Source: Cordia subcordata
Lineage: Eukaryota; Streptophyta; Magnoliopsida; Boraginales; Cordiaceae
Length of the DNA stretch: 64,000 bases
Reading direction: 5' to 3'
NCBI GenBank assembly: GCA_028554755.1
Contig: JAPTOF010000019.1
Location: 8,442,001-8,506,000, forward strand
Made by a program: the position numbers and the translations under genes. The notes beneath the pieces were generated by a model that saw nothing but the letters and a program-made list of their open reading frames with translations, did no database searches and was not told the origin of the DNA. Numbering within the stretch: the stretch's first letter is position 1; every line of letters starts with the position of its first letter. Positions 37,801 to 49,204 of this stretch are shown one piece after another.

Positions 37801-40800
37801 GAGGAAGGCAGCTATACCAAAAGTTCTCCCCGTATAAGTTCGACTAAGAGCAAAATATCGATTGAGAAATTAAAATTTTAACTAGACCTGTTATTTGCTT
37901 CCGTGGTAACCAATAGAGTCGTTTAAGGGTAGAATGGCGTGTGACTGTTAGTGGGCAATCTGCAAATGACTTTCCTCTGTGGACTTTTGACTTCTGGTAT
38001 TTCAAGCATCACAAGAAAGTAATTGTTGAAGAGTTTATCTCTAATTTCTCGCAGGGCAAGATTACTTTGAATCTTGACCATTCTGATGTTATTCAACTCT
38101 AGTAGAACAGCTTGCTAAACCTGTGTTCTATTGAAATGCGACTTCCATGATTATGATGTGTTATCTGTTGCAACTTATGCCATCCGCTACATTAGCTAAT
38201 TTGAAACTCCAACCACCAGTTCAATGTCAACTTTCTGTTGTCTTGCCACTCTCAGTACTTCTGCATCTCCTCAAGACTTTAGATTTCTTGTGTACTTAAC
38301 ATGATCAAATAGATTGGTGCATTCTTCATTCTTCACGAGTTGTGATGTGCACAATCAGGCTTCTTAATATTGTAAGACTTGTGATGTATTTATGGTGCTT
38401 ATTCTTTTGTGTTCTGATAATTTATTCCATCGTAGACGGCATCCCACCCCAACGAAAGAGATGCTTGAACCTCTCCTTCGAACAGCTGCCGCTGTCGGTG
38501 TCAATTTAGATGTGACATCATCAAAAGCATTGGCTGATTCACTTGATAATGCTGTGGTGAGTGTCTGTCTTATTCTTATTTTGACCTAGATGATCCATCT
38601 GGCCTGAGCTTCAATTTTCCTTGGCTGTCTTTACATCAAAGTTTGCCCACAACTTTCATAGTCTTCTCTTAATCTACTTTATCCTTCCTTTTCACCTCTG
38701 AAATAACCCTATTATTTACCAAAATAGAGCGAACATAGCCTCCAGAATATTTGAGTAGTTTTAATTCTGTTCATTCATATATGTTCCTTTCACCCTAAAG
38801 TGGCTTCTTGTAATTAATTTTGTCAAAGAGAACCCTTTTAAGATAAATTACACGTTATCTTTTCAAAGTTTTTACTGTGTACAGCACTTGTCTTATAAAT
38901 AGATTTTGAAATAAATCCATGTGTGGAACGATGCCAGTAACTTTATCTTCAATGCCATATTTCTGCTTCATTAGTTGCAAGTTAAATCTTAGCATACATG
39001 ACAGAGTTGCTTGGCGATTTTGTTTGTTAACCCTATAATATCACATTTACTTTTGATAAGTGAAGAGAATCATTTGCATTAACTCATAAATTAAGCTTCT
39101 CAATTCTTCACATGTGCGACAAACAAGACTACCATCAAGTGCATGTAAAAGTTGGAGCTACAACTCAATTTGGCAGGAGTTTTCTTTTCTGGTTAGACTT
39201 GACATGAGTTTGCATACTAGCAAGCATAATGTGATGTTCATTCTGGATTGTCCTTACTCTTTTCATATCTTAACAGCTGTTTGCTGCTCTATGTTCTCTT
39301 TGCTTCGATGGGATAATACCTGTGCTAATGTCATTGGCCGTACCCTTGGTTCTGCAATGATGGGGAACTATAAACTCTCTGAAATAATTTTTCCTGCAAA
39401 TTTGTTCTGAATTTGCTGCTGAATAGGATATTATTCTATACTACCTTATTATCAGAGAGGACATGCTTTAGGCTTATTGTTTCCTTTTCATTCGTCATTG
39501 CCTGCTGTTTTTTCTTTCTTAAGTTATGCATTACCATATCATACTCTGTTCTGTATAAATGTGTATTGCACTCACAAAGCAGATGAATTTGTTATTCATA
39601 TTCAATTTATCAGCAATTGATCCAATCACCTCCTTGATTTTCTCTCACAGGGTAATGATCCATACTTTAATAAGTTAATTCGCATCCTGGCCACCAGATG
39701 CATGACGCAGGTACATCCACCTATTCTGTGAAAGGATATTTTGATTTTGTCTTAGTGTTATATCCAAGATTTATTTCTTTAGGGTGGCCTACGAATTCTC
39801 TAAGCAACTTGTCATGTTGGTGCTTAAAATTTCAGGCGGTGTACTTTTGCAGTGGAGATCTTAGTCCTCCAGAGTTTTATCACTATGGTCTTGCAGCAGC
39901 CCTGTATACACATTTCACCTCTCCCATAAGAAGATATGCAGGTTAATGGAAAGAAAATTCTTGTCTTTTTACTTTTGAGATGACTGGCCTCACTGATGAA
40001 AACTTTTGTTCTTGTAGATGTTATTGTGCATCGATTGCTTGCTGCGTCCTTGGGAATATACAAGCTTCCAGATGTATTTCAAGATAGGCCTCGTCTTACT
40101 AGTATATCTGACAGTAAGTATTGGATCTCTTCATGTCCTCGGTGTCATGTTTATACTGGAGGCATATACAATTATTTTTGTCTAGACAACAAGTTCTATT
40201 CTCCTAGGAGGTTGATATATTATCACTTTTTATTGTCCTTAAATTGAGTAGTGCATATTCTTTTGAGCACATGAAATCTGAGTTCCAGTACAATCAACAA
40301 CCTATAAGTGATGCTTGTAGTTTTAGCATGTCTATCTACTGGTTTGGGATTAGGTATTTTGAAGTAGCCATCTAGTTGCTTTATTACAGCTCCTCATCTC
40401 TGTATATGTTCCTGTCATGCCACTTTCAAGATTTATTATCAAAATTCTATGATTTTTGAACAAGATGAAGTTTGCATTTCAGTTATGAAGTCATTTTAAT
40501 GCTAAGAAGTTTTAGTGTTTACCTTTTGCAACAATAGTAATTCAAAGTGTTTGAACAGATTTGAATTATCGGCATAGGAATGCCCAAATGGCAAGTCGGG
40601 CTTCAGTAGAGCTCCATACTCTGATTTATTTCAGGAAGAGGTATGTAGTGCAGATCTTCTCCCTGAACTCCTCGTTTTCAGCCCTCTTTCTTCTCTTTCT
40701 CAGGTGTGACTTTTCATTGTCCTGCAGGCCTACAGATACAGAGGCCAGAATTCTGAAATTAAGGGCCAACGGCTTCATTGTTTTTGTACCGAAGTATGAT

Positions 40801-41944
40801 TGCTCTTAGCTTTTCCCTTAAATTGATTTTATTACTTTTTGTATTGAACTGTATTCACTGTGGTACATACCCCTTCTCATACACAATATGGAGGTTCAAG
40901 ATTACTTAAATCAATATGCCTACTTGGTGATTAACTAGTGTCATACTTGCCTAACATCTCAACTTTACATTTTCTAGGAAATGGCATCCATAATCTTAGA
41001 CAAAATTTGAAAAGTATATGCATCCATTTCATGGAGTTAACATCATTTTTCTAGATAGGGATTAGAGAATAGCTTAAGTGGTTGGTGTTGAAAGAAAAAA
41101 GATAACTTCTCTAATTTATGTTAGAGTAAAATGCATTTTATCCCCCATTTGTTTTGTGAAAGTTGCATAAATCCCTATGTTTTCAAAACCTGCTGGTAAA
41201 CCTCTTTAATTTGGAAAATGCTGCACATTAGCCCCTACCATTAGTTTTTCCGTTAAAGTTAAAGGAGGAAAAAACACACCTAAAATGCATTTTGACTTGT
41301 TAATAATGAAAGAAAACTCAAGTAAATTGGTGTAAATCCCCCCCCCCCTCCCCCCCGATTTTCAAATTGGTGCAAATTTCCCCCTTTGATTTGAAAAACA
41401 GTGCAAAATTCCCCTTTGGTTCCAAAATCCGTTAACTTTAATGTAAAAACTAATGGCAGGGGCCAATGTGCAATATTTTTTGAATCACAGGGGTTTATCA
41501 GCGAGTTTTGAAAACAGAGGGGAGTTTATGCGACTTTCACAAAACACAGGGGTAAAATGCATTTTACTCTTTATGTTACTGTGTAGAGAGTAGTTCACTT
41601 GTAATGTTCTAGGAACAAACATTGATTATCGGTGTTAGTGTATATGTTCCTCTTCCAAGCAAACCACACATGGCCCTTCCTGTGTGAGTCTTATATCTTG
41701 GTATATTTCCTCCTTTGTTCAAGCTTTCGTTTCTTAATATCTTTGCAGATATGGTATCGAGGGACCTGTTTACTTGACGCCTAAAGGCGACAAGAGTGGA
41801 GAGTGGATTGTGGACGAGCAACAGCAGAAAGTCAGGAAAAGCGATGGAAGCATCTCCTATGGTATTCTTCAAACTGTAAGAATTCACATGGAGGTTGTGG
41901 AGCCCCAGCCTAATAGGCCAAAGCTACAACTCACACTTATCTGA
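25898..41944 (+). CDS. RRP44A: RRP44A/DIS3 exosome ribonuclease, complete, 24 exons
   Basis: Catalytic subunit of the RNA exosome: a 3'-5' exoribonuclease with an extra endonuclease (PIN) domain, acting in rRNA maturation and RNA decay. Exons start/end: 25898-25951, 26273-26410, 26548-26705, 27143-27198, 27918-28040, 28255-28385, 28507-28747, 29497-29650, 31273-31513, 31830-31986, 32100-32168, 32757-32882, 33305-33357, 34028-34134, 35313-35367, 35488-35587, 37374-37485, 38436-38556, 39651-39710, 39836-39941, 40018-40113, 40559-40640, 40728-40793, 41749-41944. All junctions are GT-AG and in phase, giving 933 aa, the length I recall for Arabidopsis RRP44A. Visible parts: N-terminal CR3 cysteines (CGATFCKVC), PIN domain with LDTN (Asp57) and ITNDRENK, cold-shock domains, RNB catalytic motif [14 protein letters not shown] (about 480-493), RNB end [11 protein letters not shown], and a C-terminal S1-like domain ending [11 protein letters not shown]. 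No lesion in the reading frame. Confidence 0.97.
26034..26314. repeat. Exact tandem duplication (141-bp period) across the exon 2 acceptor of RRP44A
   Basis: Copy 1 (26034-26173) and copy 2 (26175-26314) look identical base for base, with one extra T between. Each holds the end of intron 1, the acceptor (GGAAGAAAG) and the first 42 nt of exon 2. Only copy 2 continues into the rest of exon 2. If the copy 1 acceptor (before 26132) were used without removing copy 2, translation would hit a TAA at 26207. Identity implies a recent event or an assembly artefact. Confidence 0.95.
32935..33205. mobile_element. MITE in RRP44A intron 12
   Basis: About 270 bp with imperfect inverted ends: left CTGTTTGTTATAGTCTTATT, right the complement of GTGTTTGGAATGATCTTATT, both followed inward by TTAAGAT and TAAGAT-rich arms (ATCTTATAAGAT). 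It folds on itself and encodes nothing. It does not touch exon 12 or 13. Confidence 0.7.
37597..37881 (+). other. Unexplained 94-codon open frame within RRP44A intron 17
   Basis: The frame starts ATGCCCAAGAAAAAAG and encodes a basic, Cys-containing peptide with [28 protein letters not shown] and a Lys/Ser-rich tail. The paired cysteines (CxCxC, then CxxC) look like a metal-binding knuckle, but I cannot place it in a family. It lies wholly in an intron on the same strand as RRP44A, with no promoter or splice evidence. It may be a chance frame or a remnant of an inserted gene exon. Confidence 0.25.
41124..41569. mobile_element. Mutator-like MITE in RRP44A intron 23
   Basis: 446 bp with long inverted ends: left GAGTAAAATGCATTTTATCC, right complementary, ending GTAAAATGCATTTTACTC. 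It is flanked by a perfect 9-bp direct repeat, TTTATGTTA (41115-41123 and 41570-41578), the target-duplication length of Mutator-like elements. The arms keep pairing inward (GTTTTGTGAAAGTTGCATAAA with its complement). A C-rich tract lies in the middle. It encodes nothing and is related to 11780-12593. Confidence 0.85.
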
Positions 41945-42793
41945 AACTACACGAACATTCACACATTGTAACCTGTTTCTCTTGTTCAACTAGTAATCAA
42001 TACAGCAGTTGTACGAGGGTGTTAGTGATGTTAATTTTAGTAGATAAGAGTGGATAAAAATACCTGGGAGTATGATATAACAAAGTTGCAAAAAGATGTA
42101 ATATTATTTATATTCCGGACAAAGTTCCTTCCTGACAGTGGCTGTTTAGTTTTTGGTGCATTGGATGGTTGGTGAGCTAGAAGTTGTCTGAACAAATATT
42201 TATTCAATTCTTTGATTGTTCCTTGTATTCTTTGGGTTTAATATGGTTTTCGAGATCATTCTATGCTGCGCAATAGGGCTGACAACTGCGGATGGCTACG
42301 GAATGGGATGGAAAGGGGTGTGCTTATTCTTACTCCGTCTATCTTGCACGTGCCTCTATACTTAGTATCAGTATTATTACTGTTCCGGTGGAGAAAGAAA
42401 ACCATCGTCTCATCCCTATGAGGCATAGGTCAACAACATGGTTTACAAAGTGGGTAACGATCCTCTTATCTATTGCAAGATGAGCTTAAAACAATATTGA
42501 AAATGTTTTTAAGAAATACTAACAAGTCTGAATGACAATGGTAAAAAGTTAGTGTAGCTTAAATCGGATCTTTGGTCAGTATATACAAATTGGTTCTGTG
42601 AGAAGAACAACCAAATGCTATTATTTAATCTTTCATGATGTACGCGGAAGATTCTATAAGATGAAAATAATCAAATTACCCAAATTGGAATAAATGTACA
42701 AAATTGACATAAATCATTGCAATAAGTGGGTATATATAGTTTACATATGTATATGGTTATTGACTTATGGGTTCACCTATATGATGTTTTTTC
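41945..42793. other. Convergent 3' intergenic region between RRP44A and PILS
   Basis: It holds the presumed 3' UTRs of both genes, which face each other. No cleavage signal could be fixed with confidence. The 63-codon frame at 42292-42483 has no recognisable domain. Confidence 0.5.
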
Positions 42794-43559
42794 CTACAAG
42801 ATCCACATGAAGATGGTGGACCATAGAGCGAGTGCGAGTGCTGCGATCAAGTGTGTCCACAAGAAAAGTACCGAGCACTCCTCTTCTGCCACATCAAAGA
42901 GTTGAGTCACGGTACCTGCAACAATCATAACCATTTATGAAAATATTAAAATTGGTAGATTCCCTCGTGTTTTCCTAACAAAACTTTAATGTTTCATTCC
43001 ACGGAATAGATTCGATGATAACGTTATGATATTATAAAATGATATTTAATAAAATGATATTGACAGTTTACGACACGCATAACCCTGAAGTTTTGTGTCT
43101 TGGTGCACTGATGGTTTGAATTCCTTACCGCTAATTGAATGGAATATATTCACTGATGATGGTATGGTATTACGAATGAGATTTAATAAAATGATGTTGA
43201 TAGTTCTTCACACACAACCCCGAAATTTTGCATCTAGTACGGTAGTGGTTTGAGTTCCTTACCAATACTCATTGCAGGCGGTAAAGCGAATTGAAGCATC
43301 AGCACAAAATGGTAAAGCGGATCTGATGGAAGGAAGCCAAAGTGGTTGGCTGCTTTGACAACTCCAATTAAAAATTAATTGTAAGATATATAAAAATTAA
43401 TATAATAATGATATTTTAATTCACTAAAAATATAAATAAGTAAAATATAATCATGGTAAATAGAACTATAGTTTATAAACGTCCTCCGACATCATATTTT
43501 TTAAATCATCGACTATTTAATTTACCAAAAAAATATCTTTCTTTGTATAAGTGATTATT

Positions 43560-43770
43560 CATTAATTTTGTTTTTACCAAAAAAAAAAAAAAAACCAGGG
43601 GATGCAAGAAAAATCCAGGGGTGCATATCATGTAATTTTGTCTTTTATTATAAAATAAAAATAAATATAATAGCAATATTTGTTTTCGCCAAAAAATCCA
43701 TGCACCCCCTCACATATACGTGGCTCGGCCACTAATTGGTATATTTGGCGGAGCCTGACCACTAACGGCA
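43560..43770. mobile_element. Repeat fragment replacing PILS exons (tentative)
   Basis: GCATGGATTTTTTGG and GGCCGAGCCACGT (minus) resemble the 'gtggcggagcc...aggggtgc' texture of the elements at 18866 and 62735. It lies where two PILS exons should be. Its ends are not defined. Confidence 0.4.
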
Positions 43771-43799
43771 AAATCTTGGATGCACAACACGTCTATGTA

Positions 43800-43822
43800 T
43801 GTATATGTTTGTACATATATAT

Positions 43823-43867
<45 letters not shown>
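43800..43867. repeat. (AT)n microsatellite
   Basis: A long TA/CA dinucleotide tract just downstream of the VEELLAPPT exon of PILS. The open frames over it on both strands are artefacts. Confidence 0.9.
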
Positions 43868-43872
<5 letters not shown>

Positions 43873-44769
43873 ACAAATGTTAATCATGCATGGCTCACGG
43901 TGGCAATGGTTGGAGGTGCCAGGAGCTCCTCCACTATGTGCCGTAAAAGTCCTGTAAACATACGCCAGCATGATGCATTTTCTTTCTTTGATTGATCACT
44001 GACTGATCCTTGATGTGCAATCTGCAAAATACAGCTAATCTCACTTGAGATTTAGAATGCATTAGTATGATTTAAAAAAAGGGAGAGAAAAAAGAAAAAA
44101 AGAATGCATTAGAATGGATACAAAGAATGAAACTGACTAGATTATGGCTCGTGAGACATTTTAGTTTCTAATTCAACTATTAAAGCAAGTTTTTTAATCT
44201 TAGGACCTTTTTAGTTTGACGTTGTTAGTATTTTCTTTAAATTCTATCCATAATCTAAATGATGTGAGCCTAGCAGGTAACTCAAAAAATGTCTGAGTTT
44301 TCAAGGATAATTCTAGAAAATCATTTGGAGAAATCTAAGACTAAAAGGTTACTCTGGGATAAAATTAAGGCTATTCTTTTAGTTGAGGATTAAAACATAC
44401 CATAAAAATATTAAAGGAATGGGTTTGAAGATATCAAAATAGTGTTTGTCGAGAATGTCCTTTAACCTAACAAAAAATTACGATCATGGGTGGTGCACAT
44501 AAATTTTTTATCATAATATTAACTGAATTTGGAGAAAAAACTAACGCCAACCAACCAAAATAAATTTGGAGATCAAAAATCTCATTTTAATAGTCAAAGG
44601 ACAAAATATCTCAGAGTAAAGAATCAACCATTAAAATTTTTGATGTTGGCATACATACATCGACAATCTCTTCGATCCCTCCAGCAATTAGAAGACGAGA
44701 CTTGTCATCTGCTTCCAAGTCTTTGTTGGCTTACTTGATCACCTTCTTTTGTGTTGCTTGATAAACTAT

Positions 44770-44950
44770 GAATCTCGCAGATGAGCTTCGCATCAATTGG
44801 TAAGTCTGCGTCCATAGGAACAAGCTACTAGTCTAAGTATCCAATAAATGACAAGCTTTCAAATTCGGGTTTGAATTTCACGAGGAACGAGGATCAACTT
44901 AGGGTGAAATAAAAGAATGAACATAAATTTGTCATGGAAAACATTAATTT
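44770..44950 (+). repeat. Possible SINE inside PILS
   Basis: CATCAATTGGTAAGTCTGCG resembles an A box, and ATTCGGGTTTGAATTTCACG about 65 bases on resembles a B box. The spacing fits a tRNA-derived SINE. It sits where a PILS exon is expected to start. Confidence 0.35.
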
Positions 44951-47121
44951 TTTACTCATTATCATGCTAGAAGCAATGCTGTTTACTTATTTATTTATTT
45001 TTTTTCCTCCAAAGAAGAACACTCTAAGTTAAATGGTGATCATTTTTGGAGTAGAGACCCTTCTAATATCTTACCCCCAACAGCTTCCTAACCGCATCCT
45101 AGGGTGAAATGTTGTTTATTAGATCCCTTTTCCTTTCCTTCTCTTCTCATTTTAATTTTTGAAATAAAATTGATAATATTTAATTAGGTGAGTGAATGAG
45201 TAATTAAGAAAGATTCAGGTCATACTTTGGTGGACAAAATTGGATTAAGGTCTAACTCTAGTATAGTATCAAGGTAAAAAAGGCACGAGAATTAATTAGT
45301 AAACAAAATTACAGGTTTTATTCTAAAATCAATTAATATTAGGAGGAAAAATTTAGGCAATGTATGATGGTTTTAAATTGTTTATATATATATATATATT
45401 TCAAATAAAATAAATGTATATTCTAACAATTAATATATGTAAAGACATGTGATAGTGCCTTTACCGCCGTGGAGAAGGAAACATATGAAAGGCCCATGGA
45501 AGTGCTCACCAAATGGACTCCCATCCTCGTTGGAGATTGCAGGCACAATTATCAAAGGGAGGTTTCCCAAGTTCCCTATTGATTATAACCACTGAAAAAT
45601 CTAAGTCAAGATATCAAAACATAAAATCTAATTAAATAGCAGACATTACATATGTGTCTTCAATCATCGGCCAACTGTACTCGTGTAGCACTCACAAAGT
45701 GAGTCTTACACACATATCGGGGCTTGTGGTGTTATAACGTATGCGTCGAAAAATCTCTAGATACAAAATCACAATATAAGGTCCTGGACCACTTTTTATA
45801 TTGATTAATTAATTTTTATAATGGAAGCTTAGGATTTTTAATACGCGGGATCCACACCCCCTCTCTCGCGACCCCGGCACAGTCCGACTCGTGGCAGATG
45901 GAAGGATTTTCCTTCTGACTGAGACCTGCTGAACACGCCGCGACAATAAGGCCCTCCAGGTGTGGCTTTGGCTTCACTATTTTCACAAGTATCCATCCAA
46001 GGGTTCCTCCACACAAGAAGGTTAGCCCGATATTCACAGGCATAAACCACCTGAAAAGGAATATTGCCATGCATTATGCACAAATGTTAATTCTCATTGA
46101 AACCTGAATAATTAAGTCCCACTAGCTAGTAGTTTTTCTAATATTAGTCAGTTTGTTTAATACACATATTATTGGTCGAAAAATGGATATCAACTCCTAT
46201 ATAAAACTCTGTTTCACAACCTTAAATCAATAAGTGAGATTAGTGATATAACTTTAACAAATAATTATTTAAGCCTCAAATTCAGGAGTTTAAAATTATA
46301 ATTAGATTAAATCATTAGTTCTGCGTACCAGGATATGATGTCTTCAAGGGTAATAGTTTGCGCCAGACTCGCAAACACGATGGAGGGAGTAAACGCCACA
46401 AAGACAATCTGCATTCGAGCTTGTTAGCTAAAGAAAACTTCACAATTTTTGGAAATTAAATATTTTTACATATTTGAGAGAAAATTAAATAATAAAGAGA
46501 AACAATATGCATCCATGGAGGAGTATTCTTTGACAAATTAAACAATGTCAGCATATGGATTGTGTTCTTTTTTTTTTTTGGGTTATGAAAAACTACTCTT
46601 TTTTTCCCTGTAAAATAATATTCTTTTGCAATAAGTATTTGACAATTAAAAATTGAAACTTTAAAAAAATTTAAATTCAACTTTTTTAAATTAACTTCTC
46701 AAGAAATAAATTTTAAAATTTTTTTTCAAGAAACGTTTTTTTTAGAAAAAACCAATCCGAACGATCCCATAATGAACATAGAGTAAGTAGCTACCTTGTT
46801 TAAGGACCTGCTAGTATCAGGTGGAAGCAGATTGAGAGAATCAGTAGCCATGAAAGCTCCAAGTGAACCAATTATGAGAACTTGCAATACTGGCATTGAA
46901 GCCACCTCCAACAGTGACCACAACCCCATCTTGTCAATATTGCAACAAAAACACCAGATTTGTGTGTGTGTGTTTGTGATGGGTTTGTTCCTGCCCCCAG
47001 CTACTTTAAATGCTAATTATATAATTATCAGCGTGTTTGGCTAAGCTTGTCTGGAGTTTATAAGTTGAAACAGAGCTGAGAAGAAGGATTTTCTGAGTTG
47101 TGTTTAGCATGGAGAATGGAG

Positions 47122-47134
47122 GGCTATTTATAGG
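47122..47134 (-). promoter_or_regulatory. TATA box of the PILS gene
   Basis: The minus strand reads CCTATAAATAGCC, a near-consensus plant TATA box about 195 bases upstream of the PILS ATG at 46929. The sequence just downstream is CT-rich, as expected around a start site and leader. The tandem array uses sequence from both sides of this box. Confidence 0.65.
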
Positions 47135-47247
47135 CTTCAAGCTCAACAGATTAGCTCGAAAATGATGCAGTTAACCCTGAGAAATATTTGGTTTTCAACA
47201 GCTAGAAGAGAAAAATAATTCTCCTGAGTTGTGTTTAGCATGGAGAA

Positions 47248-47620
47248 CTATCAATTTATGCCGAATTGCTCCGCATATAGTTCCTCGAACCACATTTTCT
47301 AAACGAACCAGAGCCAATCCGAATTGATCTTGTAAAAGATCGGCTACAGAACGAATACGTTTATTTTTCAAATGATTCATATCGTCAAGTGTACCCATTC
47401 CAAATTTCAGTCCAATCAAATGATCGGCGGCTGTCAATATATCTCGTGGTAACAAAAATGTATTGTTCTGGGGTATATCAAGATTTAGTCTTCGGTTCAA
47501 ATTTCGTCGACCAATCCTTCCTAATTCACATCTTTGTTGAAAGAATTTCTTTTGTAATTCCTTACATAAGGATTCAGAAAATACTGGATCCCCGCCTACA
47601 CAAGCAAATTGTTGATAACA
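47248..47620 (-). pseudogene. rpoB: Plastid rpoB fragment embedded in the tandem array
   Basis: rpoB encodes the beta subunit of the plastid-encoded RNA polymerase. The minus strand reads without interruption from [15 protein letters not shown] through [50 protein letters not shown] and [18 protein letters not shown] to [12 protein letters not shown], all known landmarks of RpoB. About 124 codons of a protein over 1,000 residues long are present, with no start or end. The frame is open and looks close to the plastid gene, suggesting a fairly recent transfer. Both borders fall in array units, the right one at a CAACAG phrase, so the piece was captured during array growth or used to fill a break. 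Confidence 0.93.
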
Positions 47621-48450
47621 GCTCAACAGATTAGCTCGAAAATGGTGGTCTTCAACAGCTAGAAGAGAAAAATAATTCTCCTGAGTTGTGTTTAGCATGG
47701 AGAACTTCAAGCTCAACAGACTAGCTCGAAAATGATGCAGCTAACTATGAGAAATATTTGGTCTTCAACAGCTAGCATGGAGAACTTCAAGCTCAACAAA
47801 CTAGCTGAAAAATAATTCTCCTGAGTTGTGTTTAGCATGGAGAACTTCAAGCTCAACAGACTAGCTCGAAAATGATGGTCTTCAACAGCTAGAAGAGAAA
47901 AATAATTCTCCTGAGTTGTGTTTAGCATGGAGAACTTCAAGCTCAACAGACTAGCTCGAAAATGATGCAGCTAACTATGAGAAATATTTGGTCTTCAACA
48001 GCTAGCATGGAGAACTTCAAGCTCAACAAACTAGCTCGAAAATAATGCGGCTAACTCTGAGAAATATTTGGTCTTCAACAGCTAGAAGAGAAAAATAAGC
48101 AGCTAGCTCGAAAATGATACAGTTAACCCTGAGAAATATTTGGTCTTCAACAGCTAGAAGAGAAAAACAATTCTCCTGAGTTGTGTTTAGCATGGAGAAC
48201 TTCAAGCTCAACAGACTAGCTCGAAAATGATGGTCTTCAACAGCTAGAAGAGAAAAATAATTCTCCTGAGTTGTGTTTAGCATGGAGAACTTCAAGCTCA
48301 ACAGACTAGCTGAAAAATGATGCAGTTAACTCTGAAAAATATTTGGTCTTCAACAGCTAGAAGAGAAAAATAAGTAGCTGCAGTTAGAGTTTTAGGCACA
48401 TGTGTTTACTTGTTCAAAAGATGAAATTCTAGGAGTAAAATTTGAATTGG

Positions 48451-48452
<2 letters not shown>

Positions 48453-48483
<31 letters not shown>
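48453..48483. repeat. (TA)n microsatellite
   Basis: A TA dinucleotide tract just beyond the promoter array. Confidence 0.9.
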
Positions 48484-48485
<2 letters not shown>

Positions 48486-49204
48486 TTTGAAAAGCAAAAT
48501 AATAAAGTTCAAAAAAATAAGCTATCTTCTAAAAAGCAAAATAATAAATTTCAAAAAGTGGCTTGGACCAGACCTCATATATATCTTGCGCGTAGGGGGA
48601 AGTAAAGTATTCCAACCTTCACAAGCCGTGAACTAATATAAGGTGAGAAAATATTTATCATTTTTTCAATGTGGGAAGTAAAGTATTCTTTTGAGATAAA
48701 AAAAAACAGCTAATGAGAGGATTTTTTTTTAAAAGTTTATAAGCTGCAAAATAAGAAGAGCCAAACAGACTCTATATCTGTTTAATATTATTAATTTTTG
48801 ACATGTTGTTCTTAGATTAATACAACAAGTTGCTCTCTAATAATTAGCTGCATATAAAGGTGTGGTAAAAAGAGATTCTTTTTATTTATTTATTTATTTT
48901 GGATGGAAGACGAAACTCTGTTTGAGAAACCCTTTTGCTCATGATATACATGGGTGTTAGATTTTAAGTTACATAATCTCGTTGAAAAATAATACAATCC
49001 AAATTAATTAATCACGTGCAACACCTACCAAAGTTGATTCAAAGTTCAACTTCTTAATTTTTTTGAACGCTATTATAAGAGATTTGAAGCATATATAAAA
49101 ATGTTAAAAATTCTTACATCATGGAGAAGAAGAAGTTCTAGAGTTGACATTTATTGAAGAGCACTTGAGTTGACGTGGAATGCATGTGTGACACGTGGGT
49201 TTAT

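Larger units (their letters stand above)
42794..46929 (-). pseudogene. PIN-LIKES (PILS) auxin transport facilitator, missing its middle exons
   Basis: PILS proteins are ER membrane carriers that limit nuclear auxin signalling. Clean exons (minus): 46929-46795 (MGLWSLLEVASMPVLQ), 46408-46329 (VFVAFTPSIVFASLAQ), 46050-45926 (WFMPVNIGLTF, KPKPHLEGLI), 45575-45510 (GNLGNLPLIIVPAI, ending SPF). The four join in phase. Then only pieces: about 44756-44660 (NKDLEADDKSRLL, with a frame problem before it), 43951-43899 (LLRHIVEELLAPPTIAT), and the two final exons, about 43374-43263 (VVKAANHFGFLPSDPLYHF, no clear acceptor) and 42915-42794 (TVTQLFDVAEEECSVLFLW, ending ALWSTIFMWIL and stop). I find no exon for the VCSSVGLSYASF region, nor for the stretch from GFIFG to the ILP segment. 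Transposon-like DNA occupies 43400-43880. It is probably non-functional, though a short 5' product could still be made. Confidence 0.85.
47085..48380. repeat. Complex tandem array over and upstream of the PILS promoter
   Basis: About nine copies, whole or partial, of a unit near 110 bp. Each includes some of these phrases in order (plus): TTCAAGCTCAACAG, TAGCTCGAAAATGATG, GAGAAATATTTGGTCTTCAA, CAGCTAGAAGAGAAAAATAA, TTCTCCTGAGTTGTGTTTAG, CATGGAGAAC. The CATGGAGAA phrase recurs near 47108, 47236, 47696, 47777, 47838, 47930, 48007, 48191 and 48284. Units differ by internal deletions. The copy nearest the gene spans the PILS leader and TATA region, so the array probably grew from the promoter. 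Minus-strand frames repeating [16 protein letters not shown] are by-products, not a repeat protein. Plastid rpoB DNA interrupts one unit. Confidence 0.9.

Noticed and set aside
42292..42483. 63-codon frame between RRP44A and PILS
   Set aside because: No recognisable motif, and it is in the convergent 3' region of two genes.
47713..48301. Minus-strand frames with repeated [27 protein letters not shown], like a repeat protein
   Set aside because: They follow the DNA tandem array exactly, stop and restart with unit deletions, and lie over the PILS promoter.
47085..48380. CRISPR-like regular repeat array
   Set aside because: Units are about 110 bp, touch each other without unique spacers, vary by deletion, and the host is a plant nuclear genome.
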